A DNA stretch of 27,037 nucleotides from an uncultured Clostridia bacterium (GTDB lineage: Bacteria; Bacillota; Clostridia; Christensenellales; Borkfalkiaceae): the NCBI GenBank assembly GCA_934254725.1, contig CAKQLR010000024.1, forward strand, positions 1 through 27,037, given 5' to 3'. This document shows, one piece after another, positions 7,462 to 14,252 of this stretch. The stretch's first letter is position 1; every line of letters starts with the position of its first letter. Below the pieces are notes generated by a model. It saw only the letters and a program-made list of their open reading frames with translations. It had not been told where the DNA came from and made no database searches. The position numbers and the translations under genes are program-made.

Positions 7462-8520
7462 ATGTTAAGCGAATTGACGAAGAAAAAGAACATTGAAAGC
7501 TTTTCCCTCTCCGCCGAAAACAGAACGGGCGAAAAAGGAAAGGGCGGAATGGCGAAACCGGACGGAGGAAACATATCTATCCCCGCACGGGAATTAGGTC
7601 AAGGCTGGAAAGTAAGCCCCTGTCTTGCCGTTCCGAAAGGAGAAAAGGTAGTAATTGCCGACGTAACAGGGCAGGGAGCAATTAAACACATATGGATTAC
7701 CGACAACGCCGTTGCCGGCAGGCTTTTGATATTGCGCATATACTTTGACGGGTGCGCAAAACCTGCGGTAGAAGCGCCTTTAACCGACTTCTTCTGCAAT
7801 GCGGATTATAACGAATACCGACAGATAAGCAGTCTGCCAATCTGTTTTAACCCGAAAAAGGCGATGAATTGTTACTTTGAAATGCCCTATTTCAAAGGTT
7901 TCAGAATAGAAATCGAAAATCTCGGCGAGGACTGCATGGTCTACTACCAGATAGATTGCGAAAGAAAAACAATAGACGCAGACAGTTTATATTTCCACGC
8001 ACAGTTCAGGCGTGTAAACCCGCTTCCGTACAAAGACGTTTACATTATTTTAGACGGAATTAAGGGGCAGGGACATTATGTAGGCACCTATCTCCACTGG
8101 GGAGTAAAATCCAACGGCTGGTGGGGCGAAGGCGAGATAAAATTCTATATCGACGGCGACAAAGAGTTCCCGACGATTTGCGGCACGGGCACGGAAGATT
8201 ACTTTTGCGGAGCCTACAATTTTGACGTAAACGGAAAATATACAGAATTCACAACACCCTATACGGGTCTGTCGAAAGTCGGCGCGACAGACGGCACCTA
8301 CCGCGCGCAGAGATATTTCGATATGTATCGCTGGCACATTACCGATCCCGTTTATTTTAAAAACGACCTGAAAGTTACCATACAAGCACTCGGCTGGAGA
8401 AGTAACTGCAGATACCTTCCTTTGCAGGACGATATATCTTCGGTGGCGTACTGGTATTCTGATACTCTCGGCGACGATTATCCCCCTTTCCCCTCTGCGG
8501 ACGAACTTGAAATAATCTGA
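7462..8520 (+). CDS. GH172 (DUF2961) family glycoside hydrolase
   Basis: The protein has 352 residues, no signal peptide and is presumably cytoplasmic. It opens with the subfamily N terminus SAENRTGEKGKGGMAKP, then ARELGQGWKVSPC and GAIKHIWIT, which is characteristic of DUF2961. The pair WGEGEIKFYIDGD (222-233) and GTGTEDYF (241-248) carries glutamates E223/E225 and E245, about 20 residues apart. These are the likely counterparts of the catalytic glutamates found in characterised GH172 enzymes. Known activities are on fructofuranosides (difructose dianhydride) and D-arabinofuranosides; the substrate here is unknown. The start follows only a weak purine tract (GAGAGAAAAA), but the conserved N terminus supports it. 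No promoter or terminator is evident in the 79-base gap after hprK, so read-through is possible. A strong terminator follows. Confidence 0.88.
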   Translation: MLSELTKKKNIESFSLSAENRTGEKGKGGMAKPDGGNISIPARELGQGWKVSPCLAVPKGEKVVIADVTGQGAIKHIWITDNAVAGRLLILRIYFDGCAKPAVEAPLTDFFCNADYNEYRQISSLPICFNPKKAMNCYFEMPYFKGFRIEIENLGEDCMVYYQIDCERKTIDADSLYFHAQFRRVNPLPYKDVYIILDGIKGQGHYVGTYLHWGVKSNGWWGEGEIKFYIDGDKEFPTICGTGTEDYFCGAYNFDVNGKYTEFTTPYTGLSKVGATDGTYRAQRYFDMYRWHITDPVYFKNDLKVTIQALGWRSNCRYLPLQDDISSVAYWYSDTLGDDYPPFPSADELEII

Positions 8521-8556
8521 AAAACGCAAAACACCGCTCTAAATTTTAAAATACAG

Positions 8557-8592
8557 AACAGCCTCCCCGATTGCTACGGAGAGGCTGTTTTT
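8557..8592 (+). terminator. Intrinsic terminator after the GH172 gene
   Basis: A 12-bp stem, 8557-8568 (AACAGCCTCCCC) with 8578-8589 (GGAGAGGCTGTT), has one mismatch, a 9-base loop and a T5 run (8588-8592). It ends the uvrC-to-GH172 transcription unit. The rest of the gap to 8711 shows no gene; the minus-strand lipoprotein gene may use the same hairpin from the other side, although the T-run there is poorer. Confidence 0.85.
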
Positions 8593-8711
8593 AATTAGCT
8601 CGGCAAAAACCGAAACCGTTAAGTTAATCGCTCTTTAATTTTTTGTTACATTGCTTTTATAAGAATCTTTTGCTTCCCCTTTTTTAATTATGCTTACAGG
8701 TACATCCGGTT

Positions 8712-9302
8712 TTAAATAATCCTGATAATATCCTGCATAATATATTTTTTCACTATCCAGTCTAAAACGTATAACGTTATAGGAATACAGCTTACAACAC
8801 GAAGTCCTCTAATGCGGTCAATTATTCCATCGGTAACTATAAACAATTTTCCGTCAAACGGATAAACAGCCATAATTCGACTTATTCCCTCGTAGATTTT
8901 ATTTCCTTCTTTAAAAGTCCGCCATATCCTACGAATTCTGACATATGTTTCACTTCTTTCCCGCATGAAATTATTATCAATATATAGTGTTTTATTTTTG
9001 TAATTTACAATATAATCGCTATAAGTTTTGCCGTCTATTTTATAATCATACTGTATGTTCATAACAGAGCCATTGAATTCTACTTCACCTTCAAAATGAT
9101 AGACTGTTTCTATCAAAGGATCATATACTATAAGTTCATATCCCTCACATTCAATCGGAATCTCGTTCATCTTTTCTGTTAAAAAAGCGGTAGAACCATC
9201 GTCGAAAGGATTGGGATTGCAACCGCTTAATTTAAATATCGTGATTATAATAATTATTATCTGTGTTATTATCTGTGCCGTAGTTCTTGTTGAAATTTTC
9301 AT
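8712..9302 (-). CDS. Hypothetical lipoprotein
   Basis: No family is recognised. The protein has 196 residues. The N terminus has Arg/Lys, then an Ile/Thr-rich hydrophobic core (10-23) and a lipobox LSGC with Cys28, so it should be a membrane-anchored lipoprotein. The rest is rich in beta-forming residues (Tyr, Ile, Val), with short sequences such as YDPLIETVYHFEGEVEFNGS and IMAVYPFDGKLFIVTDG. The last 25 residues are again very hydrophobic. The gene is preceded by a good AAGGAGG site (9309-9315). Its coding sequence is clearly more AT-rich than neighbouring genes, with many ATA/ATT codons, which may point to recent acquisition. It lies 72 bases after ogt on the same strand; no convincing promoter was found. 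Confidence 0.75.
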   Translation of the reverse strand: MKISTRTTAQIITQIIIIIITIFKLSGCNPNPFDDGSTAFLTEKMNEIPIECEGYELIVYDPLIETVYHFEGEVEFNGSVMNIQYDYKIDGKTYSDYIVNYKNKTLYIDNNFMRERSETYVRIRRIWRTFKEGNKIYEGISRIMAVYPFDGKLFIVTDGIIDRIRGLRVVSCIPITLYVLDWIVKKYIMQDIIRII

Positions 9303-9374
9303 TTTAAGCCTCCTTTCATATGTTTACGCATATAAGACTTAAAAATCGGCAAAAGTGTGACATAATAATGCAAT

Positions 9375-9908
9375 TTACAGGGCAGTTCCTTTTTCGGGCA
9401 CGGTCAGCTTCGACACGTCAACGCCTTCCAGCTTTAAAAGTTTGATTTTTTTATCTATACCGCCCGCATAACCGGTTAAGCTGCCGTTCGTACCGACAAC
9501 TCTGTGACAGGGAATAATAAGCGATATCGAGTTATGCCCGACCGCACCGCCTACGGCTTGCCCCGAAACTTTTTTGCCCGTCTCCTTTGCTATTTGCTTT
9601 GCTATATTTCCGTAAGTAGCTGTTTGCCCGAAGGGGATTTCAAGCATAATTTCCCATACGCGCTTTCTGAACGGCGATATTCCGTCCATATTTAGCGGCG
9701 GAGTAAAATCCGGGGCTTTGCCCGAAAAATAAATATCCAGCCATTTTTTCGTCTGCGCGAATATCGGCAACTCTTTTTCGGTATAATCTTCCGAAAGGTT
9801 GTCCGCAAAATATTTTTGACCGTCAAACCACAGTCCTGTAAGTTCTTTTCCGTTGCTCGAGAGAGTAATTCCGCCTACGGGCGAATTGTATTTGCTTATG
9901 TAAAACAT
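9375..9908 (-). CDS. ogt: Methylated-DNA--protein-cysteine methyltransferase
   Basis: This suicide repair enzyme transfers the methyl group from O6-methylguanine to its own cysteine. The C-terminal DNA-binding domain has the winged-helix region IPFGQTATYGNIAKQIA (about 91-107) and the active-site motif IIPCHRVVG with acceptor Cys134, followed by the family-typical LTGYAGG. The 177-residue length matches Ogt-type proteins without an Ada domain. An AGGAGG site (9917-9922) overlaps the stop codon of alkA; the genes are 11 bases apart, so they form an alkylation-repair operon. Because translation of alkA is interrupted upstream, polarity could reduce ogt expression. Confidence 0.96.
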   Translation of the reverse strand: MFYISKYNSPVGGITLSSNGKELTGLWFDGQKYFADNLSEDYTEKELPIFAQTKKWLDIYFSGKAPDFTPPLNMDGISPFRKRVWEIMLEIPFGQTATYGNIAKQIAKETGKKVSGQAVGGAVGHNSISLIIPCHRVVGTNGSLTGYAGGIDKKIKLLKLEGVDVSKLTVPEKGTAL

Positions 9909-9919
9909 ATTTTAACCTC

Positions 9920-10570
9920 CTACCGTTTCTTGCCGACCGCGGGCACATAATCTTTCAGCCCGGGTATCGCGCCGCCCGCAATAGCCCATAAATACAGACT
10001 TGCAACGCTGCAACAGGGTGAAAATTTACGGCGGTACTTTTCAAATAACTTTTTATCTATTTTCCTGTGGTGATAAAGCATGCGAAGCCCGCGCAATATC
10101 GCTAAATCCCCGTAGCTAAAAACGTCCGGGCGCTGCAAACAGAACAACAGAATCATTTCGGCAGTCCAGACGCCTATACCCTTCAGGGCGGCAAGTTCTT
10201 TTATCGCCTGTTCGTAGGGCATATTTTCGACCGCATTCAAATCAAATTCCCCCCTTTCTGCCTTCCTTGCAAAATCCTGTATGTATTCGGCTTTCCTGAA
10301 CGTCATACCGAAAGACTGCAACTCTTCTATACTTGCATTTGCTATAGAACGGGCGTCAACCACGCCGAATGCCGTCCTCATTCTCTGCCATATAGTCGCC
10401 TGCGCTTTCGTAGATATCTGCTGCCCGATAATATGGTGCACTACGGAAGAAAACAAATCCTCGTCCGTCTCTCTTTATATATGCCCTATTTTATCTATCG
10501 CTTCGGCAAGGCATTTGTCTCTCGATTTCAGATATTCAGTTTCCCTTTCTCCGTATACGAAATTTGCCAT
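9920..10570 (-). pseudogene. alkA: DNA-3-methyladenine glycosylase II (AlkA type) with an in-frame nonsense codon
   Basis: This base-excision repair glycosylase removes 3-methyladenine and other alkylated bases. It contains the HhH-GPD core: LFSSVVHHIIGQQISTKAQ, the hairpin LKGIGVWTAEMILLFCLQRP, then catalytic Asp in SYGDLAILRG (residue 155 of the full frame), and C-terminal SPCCSVASLYLWAIAGGA. The natural start is ATG at 10570. It is preceded by GGAGAAG (10580-10586) and gives MANFVYGERETEYLKSRDK, which aligns with the family N terminus. Codon 32 (10477-10475) is TAA, followed in the same frame by RETDEDLFSSV. Homologues usually have Glu here (IGHIERE...), so a single G-to-T change of GAA explains it. 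Downstream there is no frameshift and all active-site residues are intact. The frame could restart only at a TTG (10456) without a proper ribosome-binding site. It is either a recent inactivation, strain polymorphism, assembly error or read-through. Confidence 0.85.
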
Positions 10571-10575
10571 AGGTA

Positions 10576-10605
10576 TTGACTTCTCCGCTTATTTCATGTT
10601 ATAAT
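10576..10605 (+). promoter_or_regulatory. Sigma-A promoter of the gene at 10665
   Basis: TTGACT (10576-10581), 18 bases, TATAAT (10600-10605). Transcription would begin near 10612, about 50 bases before the ATG. The -35 box lies on the ribosome-binding site of alkA, and the -10 box shares two bases with the alkA -10. Confidence 0.7.
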
Positions 10606-10632
10606 CATATCATAAAAACATAAAATCGTCAA
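10604..10632 (-). promoter_or_regulatory. Sigma-A promoter of alkA-ogt
   Basis: Minus strand: TTGACG (10632-10627), 17 bases, TATGAT (10609-10604). It gives a start near 10597 and a leader of about 26 bases to the ATG at 10570. Its -10 box overlaps the -10 of the opposing promoter for the gene at 10665. Confidence 0.65.
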
Positions 10633-10664
10633 ATAAGGCGGCAAACATCAACGAGGGGAAAAAT

Positions 10665-11117
10665 ATGAAAAATAAAACATTGCTATACCTTAACAGAGTA
10701 TTAGCGTTTATAGCTTTTCTTGCCACCTTCGGAAAAATATTTTACGAGTATGGAGTTCATCGAGGAATTGAACAAATGTTATTTGATCATTACGGAATTG
10801 AGCATGCCTACATGGGCGATTATACAATGCTATTTGTATTTGCGGCATTTTATTTGGCATTGCTGATCATTTCTCATTGGTTTGTCGGCGCAGTGTTTTA
10901 TTCTAAAAAGCCATATATTATCGCCGCTATCATATCTGCTGGGTTTATAATTCTTATGTGGGCAGTATTCGGGTTAGTATATTTATTAGGCGACAACGTG
11001 AAATTTGCGGGCGATACGCAGGATATCATTTATTTATGCATTATTACGGTTGTTTCGCTTGCGATAGGTTTCATATACTTTTTATCAGCACTTAAATTTG
11101 AGAAAAATCAAATATAA
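10665..11117 (+). CDS. Hypothetical four-helix membrane protein
   Basis: No family is recognised. The protein has 150 residues with four predicted membrane helices, at about 8-25, 54-78, 84-107 and 121-143. A polar loop at 26-53 contains His, Tyr and Asp (FYEYGVHRGIEQMLFDHYG), and there is a short cytoplasmic tail. GAGGGG (10653-10658) provides the ribosome-binding site. It has its own near-consensus promoter and is followed by a 140-base gap without a clear terminator. Base composition is AT-rich, like the lipoprotein gene at 8712-9302. Confidence 0.8.
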   Translation: MKNKTLLYLNRVLAFIAFLATFGKIFYEYGVHRGIEQMLFDHYGIEHAYMGDYTMLFVFAAFYLALLIISHWFVGAVFYSKKPYIIAAIISAGFIILMWAVFGLVYLLGDNVKFAGDTQDIIYLCIITVVSLAIGFIYFLSALKFEKNQI

Positions 11118-11257
11118 ACAAGCGGCGTCGGCATAACTGTTATTATATTAAAGATATTTTAAATATGCAAAAAGCACGTGCAAATTTGCTTGAACAAAAA
11201 TGCACGCGCGAAAGGTTTACTCTTTGGGTTCCGTTCCTGCCCGATAAACAAAAAACT

Positions 11258-11560
11258 CTATACCTCGTAAAGGTTGAGAATTGCGTTTTTCTGTTTCTCG
11301 CTAAGCTTACCGAGGTATGCTATAACCTCTTTATCCTTTTGATATGCGGCAAGGTCCGAATAGAAAAATTCCTCCGGCGTAACCCCGCAAACTTCTAAAA
11401 TTTCAAGCAACGTGCCGAGGCTCGGCTCAAAACCGTGCGTAGATTCCATCTGGTTTATATACGCAGGGTTTTTATTTATGGCAAGGCTCAGCGCGCGGGC
11501 TGTTATCTTAGCGCGCGTTCTTATTATTCCGATTCTGTTTATTATTTCGTCGCGATCCAT
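11258..11560 (-). CDS. XRE-family transcriptional regulator
   Basis: A 100-residue DNA-binding protein with a Cro/C1-type helix-turn-helix at about 8-62 (TARALSLAINKNPAYINQMESTHGFEPSLGTLLEI..., read in pieces). The YINQME recognition segment and the SLGTLLEILEVCGVTPEEFF element are typical of XRE regulators. A short C-terminal tail (DKEVIAYLGKLSEKQKNAIL) may mediate dimerisation. An AAAAGGAG site precedes the ATG. It is divergent from the zinc-ribbon/Sel1 unit, and the 220-base gap between them holds inverted repeats that are good candidates for its operators. It probably controls that unit and itself, but this is inferred only from position. Confidence 0.9.
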   Translation of the reverse strand: MDRDEIINRIGIIRTRAKITARALSLAINKNPAYINQMESTHGFEPSLGTLLEILEVCGVTPEEFFYSDLAAYQKDKEVIAYLGKLSEKQKNAILNLYEV

Positions 11561-11601
11561 TACAATCTCCTTTTCTATATAATTTTACCCCCGATTTTCA
11601 C

Positions 11602-11630
11602 TTGACATATTATTTGTTACTATGTATAAT
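11602..11630 (+). promoter_or_regulatory. Perfect consensus sigma-A promoter of the zinc-ribbon/Sel1 unit
   Basis: TTGACA (11602-11607), exactly 17 bases, TATAAT (11625-11630): both hexamers match the consensus completely. One arm of the inverted repeats (11617-11625) occupies the spacer up to the first base of the -10, so a bound repressor would block RNA polymerase. The leader to the ATG at 11781 is about 145 bases. Confidence 0.85.
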
Positions 11631-11701
11631 TAGCTATATAATAATACTTTATTGTGTAGCACATAGTAATATTTGCTTTTATAGCCTTTCACATAATAAA
11701 G
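11617..11701. promoter_or_regulatory. Cluster of inverted-repeat operator-like elements
   Basis: Four related 9-base elements are present: TTACTATGT (11617-11625), TTATTGTGT (11649-11657), and in the opposite orientation ACATAGTAA (11661-11669) and ACATAATAA (11691-11699). The outer pair 11617/11661 are exact inverted copies. The pair 11647-11657 and 11691-11701 match at 10 of 11 positions. The middle two form a compact palindrome with a 3-base spacer. The two perfect arms lie 44 bases apart centre to centre, about four helical turns. They lie over and just downstream of the promoter, between the XRE gene and its divergent neighbour. Confidence 0.6.
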
Positions 11702-11780
11702 TAAAGAAAAAGGAGGTGCGAGGTAAAAAGAAAGGCGCTTAAAAAAAATTAAATCAATTCTAAAGAAGAAGGAGGAAAAA

Positions 11781-12104
11781 ATGGAATTTATTTTAATTTT
11801 GGTTTTTGTTGCAGTAGTTGTTGTAGGTATCATAGTTTACAAAAAGATTATGACGAGAGGTAAAAAGTGTCCGTTCTGCGGGGAAAAATATGATTCAAGC
11901 TGTATAGAGAATGCGGAAGTCGTTTCAAAATCATACGGCGGAACTTCAAACTATACCAACCCCACGCACAGCGATTACACCGACGTTAAGGTTACGCTGG
12001 TCTGCAAGAAGTGTAAAAAGAAACACACGCAAACCATCACCATTCGCAGCAAAAACAGCGAAAGATATCTTGACTCGCACGTAAAACAGTATTTTGACAA
12101 ATAA
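11781..12104 (+). CDS. Membrane-anchored zinc-ribbon protein
   Basis: A 107-residue protein with one N-terminal membrane helix (2-20), then a short basic stretch and a putative zinc ribbon. CPFC (Cys30/Cys33) pairs with CKKC (Cys75/Cys78), and a Ser/Thr/Tyr-rich insertion separates the two knuckles (SKSYGGTSNYTNPTHSDYTD). The basic C terminus is probably cytoplasmic. The function is not recognised. The start is fixed by GGAGG (11771-11775). The stop comes five bases before the ATG of the Sel1-repeat gene, so the two are probably translated as a unit. Confidence 0.85.
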   Translation: MEFILILVFVAVVVVGIIVYKKIMTRGKKCPFCGEKYDSSCIENAEVVSKSYGGTSNYTNPTHSDYTDVKVTLVCKKCKKKHTQTITIRSKNSERYLDSHVKQYFDK

Positions 12105-12108
12105 AACC

Positions 12109-13977
12109 ATGTCAAACGTATTAACCGCAGGAAGCCGACTGCTTCATCTTGCATACGACGGCGACGCGTCGGCTTTTAATGACATTAAAAAACTTTTCTC
12201 TTGCGAAAACGATGACGACAGGTCGATAGAAATCGCCGCCGAGTTTTCCGAAGAGTTAACGAATGCGCCGAATTCTGATTATTGGACGGGCAAAGAACCC
12301 GTACGCGATTTTTTACTCAATTGCGAATACACCCTTTATTATATAGGCAAAGGGGCAATGAAATATAAAAATCCGTCCTGCATGTTCGGGCTTTCCTACT
12401 CGTTGTTTGTAGGGCTATGGCAACCTGCCGACGAGGAAAAAGCGTACGCATATCTGGAAGCCGCCGTAGACGGCGAAAGCCCCTCTGCCATGGCGTTTTT
12501 CGGCTCGCTGATTTACGAAGGAGTAAATTACGAGAAGAACGCCGAACTAGGCATCGATTATATGGAAAGAGCCGTAGAAGCAGGCAACAACGCGCCGCTG
12601 AACATCCTTGCAAATTACTATCAGAATATTCAGCCCGATTACGAAAAAGCCGCCTATTACGCGCATAAACTGCTTGAATTGAATAATCCGAACGCCTATT
12701 ATCTTCTCGGTACGGCGTACCTGTACGGCGAAGGCGTGGAAAAAGATTTGAACAAAGCTTGCGAGTATCTTACGAAAGGGCTTCCGTTCGACGAAGGGAA
12801 CGGACATTTGAAACCGAACTCTTACAGGCTTGCTCTTCTCGATTGTTACACCGAACTGCAAGCCGAGGACGGCGAAAACAATTACGCCGAAAAAGTGCGC
12901 AGTATAGTGGACGAACTGGTAGAGCGAGACGACAAAGACGTATGTTTCTATCTTGCACTCTTCCATGACGAGGGGGCTTTCGGCTATCCGAAAGATCCGA
13001 ATCAAGCCGTTTATTACTATACGCAGTGCGTAAATAACGATTGCGCCGCGAAAGATTTTGCGGCAAAACGCGCGGAAGAATTGAGTTATTCCTTAAAAGA
13101 AGCAAGTAAAACGCCACTTCCCGACGAAGAGGCGGATTTGCAAAGCGCGGAACAAACGCCGGGTGACTTCGATAAAGAAATTAAAACCTGCTCATCGGTA
13201 AAAGTTAAAAGCCGTCAGTCGACCGGAGAATGCGACGCCGAAATAAGGTACAAGAAAAAGAAGAAAAAAATACTTTACGTAACCTCTTACGTTCTTCTCG
13301 TTCTTACTATAGCCATGCGTTTTTTGATCCCGCTCATTCCGTGGGCACCCATTGCCGAAGGGGTTTTCAAATATTCGTACGCTACTACGGCTATTTTATT
13401 CTGCCTGCTGAGAATAAAAGACGGCAAAAAAGGTTTTATAGCCGGGCTTTTTATCATCGCCGGTTTGGTTGTTGCGGATTTCTTTTTCCTGACGCCGGCA
13501 AAAGAGGACTTCGATTATAACTACGTTCTTCTGCCGATATCCGTTGCCGCTTCTATCGTAATGTTCTTTATTTGCATGAACCGCATTACGATGCAAACCT
13601 GGGGCTGGTACGCGTTTTGTTGCCTGCTTAGCCTTGCTTTCGTGGCGTTGGGGCTGCTTATTGCGGTTGTTATAGCGGGGCTTATTATCGGATTTGTCGG
13701 CTCGGGCATCGAACGTTCCGCAAGCAGACCGAGCTCTTCTTCGTCCGGCAGCACTCCGTCCGTAAAAGATCAGGCAGTCGATATTGCAAGGTACTACAAT
13801 GCCGACGCAATTTATAACGACAACGGGCAATGGTATATTACCGATTCCTTGGGAAACTCAACCGCCGTAGACGTATGCGTCACCGAAGACAGGTACAATA
13901 CCCACTTTAAATCTTCGGACGGAAAATCTTACGTTGTTCCTCATAACACGGTAAGCTCGGACGAAATCTATTTTTAG
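12109..13977 (+). CDS. Sel1-repeat protein with C-terminal membrane domain
   Basis: The 622-residue protein has three parts. Residues about 90-310 are Sel1-like/TPR repeats (KAYAYLEAAVDGESPSAMAFFGSLIYEG; YYLLGTAYLYGEGVEKDLNKACEYL). About 311-387 are a linker ending in a run of six Lys. Residues 388-531 hold about five hydrophobic helices. A final soluble domain (550-622) contains a small beta-rich unit (GQWYITDSLGNSTAVDVCV; SSDGKSYVVPHNTV). Sel1 repeats usually serve as protein-interaction scaffolds. No enzyme motif was seen. The frame also offers a TTG at 12094, overlapping the upstream gene, but ATG 12109 is preferred; neither has a clear ribosome-binding site, which suggests coupling to the gene before. 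Confidence 0.8.
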   Translation: MSNVLTAGSRLLHLAYDGDASAFNDIKKLFSCENDDDRSIEIAAEFSEELTNAPNSDYWTGKEPVRDFLLNCEYTLYYIGKGAMKYKNPSCMFGLSYSLFVGLWQPADEEKAYAYLEAAVDGESPSAMAFFGSLIYEGVNYEKNAELGIDYMERAVEAGNNAPLNILANYYQNIQPDYEKAAYYAHKLLELNNPNAYYLLGTAYLYGEGVEKDLNKACEYLTKGLPFDEGNGHLKPNSYRLALLDCYTELQAEDGENNYAEKVRSIVDELVERDDKDVCFYLALFHDEGAFGYPKDPNQAVYYYTQCVNNDCAAKDFAAKRAEELSYSLKEASKTPLPDEEADLQSAEQTPGDFDKEIKTCSSVKVKSRQSTGECDAEIRYKKKKKKILYVTSYVLLVLTIAMRFLIPLIPWAPIAEGVFKYSYATTAILFCLLRIKDGKKGFIAGLFIIAGLVVADFFFLTPAKEDFDYNYVLLPISVAASIVMFFICMNRITMQTWGWYAFCCLLSLAFVALGLLIAVVIAGLIIGFVGSGIERSASRPSSSSSGSTPSVKDQAVDIARYYNADAIYNDNGQWYITDSLGNSTAVDVCVTEDRYNTHFKSSDGKSYVVPHNTVSSDEIYF

Positions 13978-14074
13978 CCGCCCGCTTTACACGCACGAAA
14001 AACTTAATAAATGCCCTTTTTCGAGCATTAACGCGGCAAAATTAAAATTACTTTATCAAAAACATTCAACACAA

Positions 14075-14121
14075 AAACGACCCGCAGACCGAGTTTTATA
14101 TGTCAGCGGGTCGTTTGTTTT
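14075..14121 (+). terminator. Intrinsic terminator after the Sel1-repeat gene
   Basis: A perfect 11-bp stem, AAACGACCCGC (14075-14085) with GCGGGTCGTTT (14106-14116), is followed by TTTGTTTT. The complementary side is also flanked by an A-rich stretch (14073-14077), so it may work in both directions. It lies about 100 bases after the stop at 13977. Confidence 0.8.
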
Positions 14122-14184
14122 GCAATTATGGTTTTTACAATAGACCGAATTTTTGCAAAAAACAAGAAACTGTATCTTTTTCAT

Positions 14185-14213
14185 TTGATTTTTTATTTTC
14201 TAAGTAGTAGAAT
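14185..14213 (+). promoter_or_regulatory. Candidate sigma-A promoter of the diguanylate cyclase gene
   Basis: TTGATT (14185-14190), 17 bases, TAGAAT (14208-14213), about 40 bases ahead of the GTG start. The -35 has two mismatches and the -10 one mismatch. The rest of the gap 13978-14252 holds only the terminator. Confidence 0.5.
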
Positions 14214-14252
14214 AAAATTATAGGAAATTATCTTTATTTTCGAGGTGAAGCG

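Noticed and set aside
9920..10456. alkA as a complete gene starting at 10456
   Set aside because: The start would be TTG without a properly spaced ribosome-binding site and would lack the conserved N-terminal part, which is present upstream behind a stop codon.
11165..11398. Small plus-strand open frame of 77 codons
   Set aside because: Mostly antisense to the XRE gene, no ribosome-binding site, no domain. The region 11118-11257 otherwise holds only short palindromes such as GCACGTGC, with no clear terminator.
12094..12108. TTG start of the Sel1-repeat gene
   Set aside because: ATG 12109 is in frame five codons later; neither has a ribosome-binding site, and ATG is the simpler choice. The matter is not settled.
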